From NCBI GenBank assembly GCA_052093225.1, contig JBQDDG010000009.1:16250-80249 (forward strand): a stretch of DNA of 64,000 nucleotides, given 5' to 3'. This DNA is from JB111 sp052093225. Lineage in GTDB: Bacteria; Actinomycetota; Actinomycetes; Actinomycetales; Actinomycetaceae. The notes under the pieces are model-generated. The model had not been told where the DNA came from and did not search any database. It saw nothing but the letters and a program-made list of their open reading frames with translations. Positions 58,195 through 64,000 of the stretch are shown here, in pieces. Position 1 is the stretch's first letter; each line of letters starts with the position of its first letter. A program made the position numbers and the translations under genes.

Positions 58195-59178
58195 TCAGGC
58201 GCCCGCCGGCGCGAACCCGGCGCCGGCGAAGGTGTCGACCAGGCGCGCGGGGTGGTCGCCGATGATGCCGTCGACGCCCTGGTCCAGGAGCCGGCGCACG
58301 TCCGCGGGCTCGTCCACGGTCCAGGCGATCACCCGCAGCCCGAGGTCGTGCGCCATCCCGACCAGGCGCGCGGCCACCACCGGGTTGCCCATGAGCACCC
58401 AGCGGCGCAGGCGCCAGGCCGCGTGGGCGAAGGCTCCGCCGTCGGCGATCTGACGCGGGGGACGGACCCCGGACACGGCACCGAGGTAGAGGGTGAACAG
58501 CGACTGCCAGCCGAGCGCGGAGGCGACGCCGGCCTCCTCCCGGAGGCGGGCGAGCCAGCCGTCGTAGGCGCCCGCGACGCACACCCGGCCCGCGGAGCGC
58601 GTGCGGCGGACCGCGGAGATCAACGGTGCGACGGCGCCGGACTCCTTGACGTCGACGATGAAGCGCGCGTCCGGGAACCACGCGAGGAGGTCCTCGATGC
58701 GCGCCACCGGCTCGCCGCCGACGACGGACGTGGTGGACAGCTCGGCCCAGGTGCGCGAGGAGACGGGGCCGGTGAGGTCGGTGACGCGGTCGAGCGTGGC
58801 GTCGTGGAAGGCGACCGCGACGCCGTCGGCCGTGACGCGGACGTCCGTCTCGAGGTAGGTGAGTCCGGCGTCGGCCGCGTGGGCGAAGGCGCCCACGGTG
58901 TTCTCCGGGGAGACGGCGAGCCCGCCGCGGTGGGCGATCGCCCAGGGCCCGGGGTGGCTGCCGTAGGGCACCTGGATCGCGGGGTGCCGCGCCGGCAGGG
59001 GGGCCGGGCGCGGCTGCGCGAGGGGCGGGGCCGTCGGGAGCGGAGGCGGGAGGACCGGCGCCGTCGGGAGCGGCTGCGCGAGGGGCGGCGCCGTCGGGAG
59101 GACCGGCGCCGGCGGTGCGTCGAGCCGGCTGATCGACGAAACCTGGAATGACGTTCCGGGGTCCGCGAGGGTGGCCAC
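58195..59178 (-). CDS. Glycerophosphodiester phosphodiesterase
   Basis: From GTG 59178 the product is 327 aa; the ATG at 59244 would overlap dedA. The GDPD barrel shows IAHRGGLAVSPENTVGAF (catalytic His and Glu), LETDVRVTADGVAVAFHDATL split over the metal-binding Glu/Asp and His, and IAWTVDEP near the end. It hydrolyses glycerophosphodiesters to glycerol-3-phosphate. A Pro/Leu/Ala-rich, repetitive leader of about 65 residues precedes the domain and no signal peptide is obvious, so it is probably cytosolic. Confidence 0.9.
   Translation of the reverse strand: MATLADPGTSFQVSSISRLDAPPAPVLPTAPPLAQPLPTAPVLPPPLPTAPPLAQPRPAPLPARHPAIQVPYGSHPGPWAIAHRGGLAVSPENTVGAFAHAADAGLTYLETDVRVTADGVAVAFHDATLDRVTDLTGPVSSRTWAELSTTSVVGGEPVARIEDLLAWFPDARFIVDVKESGAVAPLISAVRRTRSAGRVCVAGAYDGWLARLREEAGVASALGWQSLFTLYLGAVSGVRPPRQIADGGAFAHAAWRLRRWVLMGNPVVAARLVGMAHDLGLRVIAWTVDEPADVRRLLDQGVDGIIGDHPARLVDTFAGAGFAPAGA
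59011..59100. repeat. Imperfect direct repeats inside the GDPD leader
   Basis: A 30-bp unit (59011-59040) recurs at 59071-59100 with one mismatch, separated by a partial copy. On the coding strand it translates as repeats of the form LPTAPPLAQP, so the leader of the GDPD protein has grown by duplication. Confidence 0.85.
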
Positions 59179-59188
59179 GGGCCCATCC

Positions 59189-59890
59189 TCACCCCCGATC
59201 AGCGGGCCCCTCGACGGTCCGGCCGTGGATCGCGAACTGTTCACCGACCCGCCCTCGGGCGGACGCCCCCGGGTCGCCGCGGCGTTCCCGGCGTCGGCGG
59301 CGCACCCGGAGACCGACCACGAGGGCGACGACGACAGCGCCGATCACCCCGAGGACGAGCGAGTAGGTCGTCACCACGTCGTTGACGAGATCGGACCCCC
59401 GCTGGCCGAGGTAGTACCCCGCCACGACGAACACCGCGTTCCACGTCCCCGACCCGATCGCGGTCAGCACGCCGAACTTCAGCGCGCCCATGCCGTGCGT
59501 GCCGGCGGGCAGCGAGATGAACGCGCGGAGCATGGGGATCCACCGGACGAAGACGACGGCCCACCCGCCGTAGCGCTGAAAGAACATGGCCGCGCGGTCG
59601 AGGTCCTTCTGCTCGGTCAGCGGCACCCTGAGGAGCAGGCGGGTGGCGCGTTCGTCCCCGACGAGCCGGCCACCGAGGTAGACGACGTAGGCGCCCGCCA
59701 CCGAGCCGGCGGTCGTCCAGCCGATCGCCCACGCGAGCCCGTACCCGTTCTGCTCCGCGAGCATCCCCACGAACGGCAGGAGGATCTCGCCGGGAATCAT
59801 CGCGACGAGGTTCTCGGCGGCCAGGACGAGGGCCACGCCGGCGCCACCGAGGAAGTCGATGACAGCGAGGGCCCAGCCAACGAGGTCCAT
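59189..59890 (-). CDS. DedA family membrane protein
   Basis: A 233-aa DedA protein with 4-5 membrane helices. Family marks are AENLVAMIPGEILLPFVGML, FFQRYGGWAVVFVRWIPMLR, AFISLPAGTHGMG and FGVLTAIGSGTWNAVFVVAG. DedA proteins move or organise membrane lipids (undecaprenyl phosphate or phosphatidylethanolamine flippases in some cases) and support proton-motive-force homeostasis. The C-terminal tail is Arg-rich. Confidence 0.92.
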   Translation of the reverse strand: MDLVGWALAVIDFLGGAGVALVLAAENLVAMIPGEILLPFVGMLAEQNGYGLAWAIGWTTAGSVAGAYVVYLGGRLVGDERATRLLLRVPLTEQKDLDRAAMFFQRYGGWAVVFVRWIPMLRAFISLPAGTHGMGALKFGVLTAIGSGTWNAVFVVAGYYLGQRGSDLVNDVVTTYSLVLGVIGAVVVALVVGLRVRRRRRERRGDPGASARGRVGEQFAIHGRTVEGPADRG

Positions 59891-59899
59891 GCGCCTGCC

Positions 59900-60514
59900 T
59901 CAGCCGCGCTCGAGCACGGCGACGAGGAAGTCCGAGGACGGGGTGAGCGCGCGGAGGTCCCAGCTGGCGAGCAGCAGGCCCGGGCGCAGGCCCTCCGCGG
60001 CGGCGTCGGCGAGGAAGTCGTCCGTGGCGTAGCCGCGGCCGGGACCGAACCCGACGACGGCGCGGCCCTCGGCACTCAGGTGCCGGGCGAAGCCGGCGAG
60101 GGCGGGGCGGCGCTCGGCCGGTGCGAGGAAGGTCATCACGTTGCCGGCGCAGACGACGGCGTCGAACGGCTCGCCCGTCCCACCGGCGTCGGACAGCGCC
60201 CGGTCGAGGTCCGCGAGGTCACCGACGAGCCAGTGGGAGCCGGGAAAGTCTGCTCGCGCCTCCTCGACGAGCTCCGGGTCGAGATCGACCCCGACGACGA
60301 CGTGGCCGGCCTCGGCGAGCCGCCCGCCGACGCGGCCGGTCCCCGACCCGGCGTCGAGGATGCGGGCCTGACGCGGCACCATCGCGTCGACGAGCCGGGC
60401 CTCCCCACCGAGGTCAGCGCCGTTGTCCGCCATCCGCCGGAAGCGCTCGACGTACCAGCGGGAGTGTCCAGGACTCTCCCGGAGCATCGCCGTCCAGCTG
60501 TTGAGCTCGTCCAC
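59900..60514 (-). CDS. Class I SAM-dependent methyltransferase
   Basis: From GTG 60514 the product is 204 aa. Motif I is ILDAGSGTGRVGGRLAEAG, the post-I acidic residue sits in VVGVDLDPEL, and motif IV is FDAVVCAGNVMTFL. The SAM-binding fold is complete. The start WTAMLRESPGHSRWYVERFR is typical of small-molecule methyltransferases common in actinobacteria; the substrate is unknown. It ends 9 bp from dedA on the same strand and is divergent from the MFS gene. Confidence 0.88.
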   Translation of the reverse strand: MDELNSWTAMLRESPGHSRWYVERFRRMADNGADLGGEARLVDAMVPRQARILDAGSGTGRVGGRLAEAGHVVVGVDLDPELVEEARADFPGSHWLVGDLADLDRALSDAGGTGEPFDAVVCAGNVMTFLAPAERRPALAGFARHLSAEGRAVVGFGPGRGYATDDFLADAAAEGLRPGLLLASWDLRALTPSSDFLVAVLERG

Positions 60515-60609
60515 CTCTCGAGAGTAGACGCGGGGTGCCCGCCGGTGGCAACGGTGCCGGACGGGGCGCGGTCCCCCACCCGGCGGGCGTGGGCGACAAT
60601 GGGCCGGAC

Positions 60610-61857
60610 ATGACGACACCATCCGGCCCGCCGGCCGCCCCCGAGTCAGAGCCGCTGCCGCGCGAGATCTGGTTCCTCGTCATCGCCTCCTTCATCGTGG
60701 CGATGGGCTACGGGCTGGTCGCCCCGGTGCTGCCGCAGTACGCGCGCTCGTTCGGCGTGGGCGTGACCGCCGCGACGGTCGTGGTCTCCGCGTTCGCCTT
60801 CATGCGCCTGGTGTTCGCCCCGGTCGGCGGCAGCCTCGTCGGGCGGCTCGGGCCCCGCATCGTCTACGTCCTCGGCCTGGTGATCGTCGCCGTGTCCACG
60901 GGCGCGAGCGCGTTCGCCGGCGACTACTGGCAGCTGCTCACCTTCCGCGGCTTCGGCGGGATCGGCTCGACGATGTTCACGATCTCCGCCGCCTCGCTCG
61001 TCATCACCCTCGCGCCGGTGGCCAAGCGTGGGCGCGCGTCGGCCCTGTTCGGCTCGGGCTTCCTGCTCGGCAACGTCTTCGGCCCCGTGCTGGGTGCCCT
61101 GCTGTCCGGGCTCGGCCTACGGGCGCCGTTCATCATCTACGGGGTCGGGCTGCTGCTGGCGGCCGCCGTGGTCGGGGTGTTCGTCCGGCCCTCGCGCGCC
61201 GAGCGCGAGGAGGCCAAGCGGCGCGCCACGGCGGAGCCCGTCCAGCCGCCCATGCGGGTCGCCGAGGCGATGCGCGACCGCGCCTACCGGGCCTCGCTCG
61301 TCTCGGGGTTCACGCACGGCTGGGCGAACATGGGCGTCCGGATGGCGGTGGTCCCGCTGTTCGTCGTCACCGTGGCCGGCGCGGGCGAGTGGTCCCCGGG
61401 CGTGGCGCTCGCCGCCTACGCGATCGGCACGCTGGTCACGCTGCGGTGGAGCGGGCGGGCGATCGACCGCGTCGGACGCCGGCCGCTGCTCATGGGCGGG
61501 CTCGCCGTCTCGGCCGCGACGTCGGTGCTGCTCGGGTTCTCCTTCCACGTGGCGATGGTGATCGTGCTCTGCGTCCTCGGGGGTGTGGCGGCCGCGGCGA
61601 TCCAGCCCGCGCAGCAGGCCGTCCTGGCCGACGTCGTCGGGCGCGAGCGCAGCGGAGGGCCCGTCGTGGCCCGCAGCCAGATGGCCATGGACACCGGGAC
61701 GATCCTCGGCCCGATCGTGTCCGGGCTGCTGGTGGACTCCGTCGGGTACGGATGGGCGTTCGCGCTCGCCGGCGTGGTGCTGCTCGTGGGGCTGCTGCCG
61801 TGGCGCGGGGCGCCCGAGACGCTCGAGCGGGTGCGGCCGGAGGACGGCAGGGGCTGA
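60610..61857 (+). CDS. MFS transporter (drug/metabolite exporter type)
   Basis: A 415-aa 12-helix transporter. Motif A in the first half is GGSLVGRLGPR, the second-half copy is SGRAIDRVGRRPLLMGG, and ASLVITLAPVAKRGRASALF fits the loop regions. The antiparallel halves (VAMGYGLVAPVLPQYARSF onward) match the DHA/tetracycline-export-like clade. The substrate is unknown. It ends just before an 8-bp tandem repeat. Confidence 0.9.
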   Translation: MTTPSGPPAAPESEPLPREIWFLVIASFIVAMGYGLVAPVLPQYARSFGVGVTAATVVVSAFAFMRLVFAPVGGSLVGRLGPRIVYVLGLVIVAVSTGASAFAGDYWQLLTFRGFGGIGSTMFTISAASLVITLAPVAKRGRASALFGSGFLLGNVFGPVLGALLSGLGLRAPFIIYGVGLLLAAAVVGVFVRPSRAEREEAKRRATAEPVQPPMRVAEAMRDRAYRASLVSGFTHGWANMGVRMAVVPLFVVTVAGAGEWSPGVALAAYAIGTLVTLRWSGRAIDRVGRRPLLMGGLAVSAATSVLLGFSFHVAMVIVLCVLGGVAAAAIQPAQQAVLADVVGRERSGGPVVARSQMAMDTGTILGPIVSGLLVDSVGYGWAFALAGVVLLVGLLPWRGAPETLERVRPEDGRG

Positions 61858-61869
61858 GCCGCCGAGCCG

Positions 61870-61917
61870 CTGAGCGGCTGAGCGGCTGAGCGGCTGAGCG
61901 GCTGAGCGGCTGAGCCG
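61870..61917. repeat. 8-bp tandem repeat CTGAGCGG, about six units
   Basis: Five perfect CTGAGCGG units (61870-61909) and one variant CTGAGCCG (61910-61917) follow the MFS stop codon by 12 bp. Each unit can pair with GCCGCT flanks (GAGCCGCTGAGCGGC), so the array can also form hairpins and may act in termination. Eight-base units shift the frame and put TGA in all frames, which would block read-through translation. Slippage variation between strains is likely. Confidence 0.92.
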
Positions 61918-62060
61918 CTGTTCCGCACGGCGTGCGGGTTGTGCAGCTGTGCCGCTGTGCCGCGCGGCAGGACCGGGGACGTCGTCGTCACGTCCGCCGC
62001 GCCGGGACCTGGCACGATCACCGAGGTGGCAGTGACGCGACGAGACCTACGGAGGTAGCG

Positions 62061-62720
62061 ATGGGCACGACCCGGTTGGGCGACGTGGAGGCACGGTGGT
62101 GGGGCGCCCCGCCGTCGGACGCCGAGGTGGGAGTCCTTGCCGTCCACGGCCGATCCCAGACCACCGACTACATGACGGCCGTCCTCGACCGGCTGCCCGC
62201 CGGACTCCCGCGCGTGGCGGCCCTGCTGCCGCAGGCCGAGGACAGCTCGTGGTACCCGGAACGGTTCGTCGCACCCCTCGAGTCGAACCAGCCCTGGCTC
62301 GACCGCGGGCTCGGGACGATGATCCACGGGCTCGACGCGCTGGGCGAGGCCGGGCTGCCCCGCGAGCGGGTGGTGATTCTCGGCTTCTCCCAGGGCTCCT
62401 GCCTGTTGTCGACCCTCCTGCTCCAGGAGCCCGCGGTCGGTCGGATCGCGGGCGCGGCGCTGTTCGCCGGCGGATTCGTCGGCCCGCAGGAGATGGCGGC
62501 GCCGAGCGGTGGCCCCGACGTCGACGGCCTCCCCGTGCGCATGGCGCTCGCCGCCTCGGACCCCTGGGCGCCGCTGTTCCGCACCGAGGAGACGGTGGCG
62601 GCGCTGACGGAGAGGGGAGCGGCCGTCCGGCTCGAGGTCTACGAGGGCGAGGAGCACGTCGTCAACGACGCCCAGGTGGCCCTGCTCGCGGAGCTCGTGG
62701 CGGGTGCCGCGACGGCGTGA
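62061..62720 (+). CDS. Alpha/beta-hydrolase, phospholipase/carboxylesterase (MhqD-like)
   Basis: A 219-aa hydrolase with an AGGAGG-like site (GGAGGTAGCG) before ATG 62061. The nucleophile is Ser110 in ILGFSQGSC. SSWYPERF and the ALAASDPWAP/EEHVVND segments hold the Asp and His of the triad. The pattern matches the small carboxylesterases that pair with MhqO ring-cleaving dioxygenases in quinone detoxification (B. subtilis MhqD). The VOC dioxygenase 162 bp downstream on the same strand supports this pairing. The in-frame start at 61932 is rejected for lack of a ribosome site. Confidence 0.8.
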   Translation: MGTTRLGDVEARWWGAPPSDAEVGVLAVHGRSQTTDYMTAVLDRLPAGLPRVAALLPQAEDSSWYPERFVAPLESNQPWLDRGLGTMIHGLDALGEAGLPRERVVILGFSQGSCLLSTLLLQEPAVGRIAGAALFAGGFVGPQEMAAPSGGPDVDGLPVRMALAASDPWAPLFRTEETVAALTERGAAVRLEVYEGEEHVVNDAQVALLAELVAGAATA

Positions 62721-62881
62721 CCGGGCTGCGCGACGGCCGTGCGGCGGCGCTTGACCGGATCCGCCATGGGGGAGCCGCGTGAGGCCGACCGCTCGGGGCG
62801 CGACCTAGCCTCGATCCCGAGGCAGCGGCGCCGCACCGGGCGCCGCACCGGTCACGACATCGAGGTACGAAGGAGTCCCCC

Positions 62882-63871
62882 ATGCCGCACATCAACGGTT
62901 CCCACCACGTCACGCTCTCGGTGGGTGACGCCCAGGAGGACGTGGACTTCCACGTCAAGGTCCTGGGGATGCGCTTCATCAAGAAGACGGTCCTGTTCGA
63001 CGGTGGTCTGCCGATCTACCACCTGTACTACTCCAACGCGGCGGGTGACCCCTCCGCGGTCATCACCACGTTCCCGTGGAAGCAGGCGGGCCTCGAGGGG
63101 CGTCGCGGGACGAACCAGGCGCGCGAAAACCAGCTGGCGGTCCCGGCGGGGTCGCTGGACTACTGGACCGAGCGGCTGCACTCGTTCGACGTCGAGACCA
63201 CGGACCTGGACGTGCTCGGCACCCGTCGCCTGGCCTTCAACCACCCCTCGGGCATCAACTACCAGTTCGTCGAGGTGGAGAACGACCCCCGCGTCGGCTA
63301 CACCGGCGGCGGGGTCGGCGGCGAGCACGCGATCCACGGCATCCACGGCGTGGGTATCCACGTGCAGAACCCGGAGAACATGGTCGAGTTCCTCGACCAG
63401 TCGTTCTACAGCAAGGAGGTCAAGGAGGAGGGTGATCGGTTCCAGCTCGCGGTCGGCACCCCGGACCACGGCAACAACGTCGAGCTCGTGGTCAACCGGA
63501 CCGAGGAGCCGGGCACGTGGCGCTACGGCTCGGGGACGTTCCACCACTTCGCCTGGAACATGGACGACCTGGAGAACCAGGCCGAGGTGAAGTTCGACCT
63601 CGAGGGCATCGGCTACACCGACGTGTCCGACCTCAAGGACCGCACCTACTTCAAGTCGAACTACATGCGCACCCCCGGCGGTGCGCTGTTCGAGCTCGCG
63701 GTCACCCACGACGAGGGCGGGTGGACCTGCGACGAGTCGCCCGAGGAGCTCGGCAGCAAGTTCATGCTCCCCCCGCACTGGGAGGGCAAGCGTGACGAGA
63801 TCATGCAGAAGCTCGACCCGGTGACGATCCCGACCAACCCCACCGACGCCACCAAGCCGACGACCTTCTGA
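62882..63871 (+). CDS. VOC family ring-cleaving dioxygenase (MhqO/LinE-like)
   Basis: A 329-aa glyoxalase-fold protein with two VOC modules. Metal ligands of the extradiol type are visible: His9 (NGSHHVTLSVGD), His222 (GTFHHFAWNMDD) and Glu271 (PGGALFELA). MhqO-type enzymes open hydroquinone or catechol rings using Fe2+ and O2. A strong AGGAG-like site (cgaaggagtccccc) precedes the ATG. With the hydrolase at 62061 it forms a likely quinone/hydroquinone detoxification pair. Regulation is unknown; no regulator gene is adjacent. Confidence 0.87.
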   Translation: MPHINGSHHVTLSVGDAQEDVDFHVKVLGMRFIKKTVLFDGGLPIYHLYYSNAAGDPSAVITTFPWKQAGLEGRRGTNQARENQLAVPAGSLDYWTERLHSFDVETTDLDVLGTRRLAFNHPSGINYQFVEVENDPRVGYTGGGVGGEHAIHGIHGVGIHVQNPENMVEFLDQSFYSKEVKEEGDRFQLAVGTPDHGNNVELVVNRTEEPGTWRYGSGTFHHFAWNMDDLENQAEVKFDLEGIGYTDVSDLKDRTYFKSNYMRTPGGALFELAVTHDEGGWTCDESPEELGSKFMLPPHWEGKRDEIMQKLDPVTIPTNPTDATKPTTF

Positions 63872-63891
63872 CCGGCACACGCAGCGGCGAG

Positions 63892-63920
63892 GGGCCCGCC
63901 CCCCGCCCCGGGGCGGGCCC
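63892..63920 (+). terminator. Strong GC hairpin after the ring-cleaving dioxygenase
   Basis: GGGCCCGCCCC (63892-63902) pairs perfectly with GGGGCGGGCCC (63910-63920) over an 11-bp stem with a 7-nt loop, 21 bp after the stop codon. It has no T-tract but is very stable, as expected for a high-GC transcription end. Confidence 0.7.
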
Positions 63921-64000
63921 GCCGCCCGGGGCCCCCGCCGGGGGCCGTGGCGCCCCGGGGCCCCCGGTGGCCCACCGGCCCCGGGGGGGGGGGCCCGCGC
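63921..64000. other. Nearly pure G/C tail at the window edge
   Basis: From 63921 to the end there are only a few A or T bases, with long C and G runs, including a run of twelve G near 63983-63993. No gene, ribosome site or recognisable element is present. It may be part of a further hairpin region or low-quality sequence at a contig end. Confidence 0.6.

Overview
The window is very GC-rich DNA (roughly 70-75 % by eye) with GTG and ATG starts, short intergenic gaps and many 1-bp or 4-bp gene overlaps. The gene content fits an actinobacterium, most likely order Micrococcales (Cellulomonas/Georgenia-like; I cannot place it more closely). Pointers are the coproporphyrin-type heme pathway (CpfC plus HemQ), a mycothiol-type DinB enzyme, an MftF-like glycosyltransferase and a mycobacterial-type Dcd.

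Layout. 0-1.4 kb: the start of a binding-lipoprotein gene and an RpiR regulator (minus strand), with candidate operator repeats. 1.5-5.4 kb: an in-frame chimera of a histidinol-phosphate aminotransferase N-terminus with a glutamyl-tRNA reductase lacking its catalytic domain, then cpfC and hemQ. 5.6-7.5 kb: a WXG100-like protein and an alpha/beta hydrolase with a WXG-like N-terminus. 7.7-10.4 kb: an MftF-like glycosyltransferase without other mycofactocin genes, and an intact hisC. 10.6-14.8 kb: a branched-chain 2-oxoacid dehydrogenase operon (E1alpha, E1beta, E2; no E3). 14.9-21.7 kb: a DHFR-like reductase, Pcm methyltransferase, a repeat cluster, an S9 peptidase, an LRV-domain membrane protein and an LmeA-like protein. 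21.7-29.7 kb: a CopD-CtaG copper/cytochrome-oxidase assembly fusion, divergent from a MoxR-DUF58-VWA-VWA (Bat-type) operon. 29.7-34.8 kb: TetR, a small membrane protein and a minus-strand operon of fused ATP-grasp/Alpha-E, transglutaminase and NUDIX.

34.9-40.6 kb: tRNA-Gly(CCC), then what looks like an inserted catabolic block: a Gfo/Idh/MocA oxidoreductase facing an Nramp-like transporter, SDR and DHDPS-family operon, with a divergent LacI regulator. The Nramp-like protein lacks the metal-binding motifs, so it probably moves something other than Mn2+/Fe2+. 40.8-45.6 kb: a YqeB-like protein, dcd, an unknown conserved-looking protein, a cupin and an MFS exporter. 45.8-52.6 kb: a complete Mrp cation/proton antiporter operon (MrpA with fused B domain, C, D, E, F, G), followed by a DUF4235 protein. 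53.1-57.2 kb: a TPP riboswitch in front of thiBPQ thiamine uptake genes. 57.3-64 kb: a mycothiol-dependent-type DinB protein, GDPD, DedA, a methyltransferase, an MFS transporter and a hydrolase/ring-cleaving dioxygenase pair resembling MhqD/MhqO. The last 80 bases are nearly pure G/C and may be an assembly edge.

Most of the window is ordinary chromosomal housekeeping. The points most worth a second look are the HisC-HemA chimera, the non-canonical Nramp operon with a degenerate SDR, the isolated MftF homologue, and the repeat cluster at 16.3-16.6 kb. All identifications come from reading the translated sequence; no database search was run.
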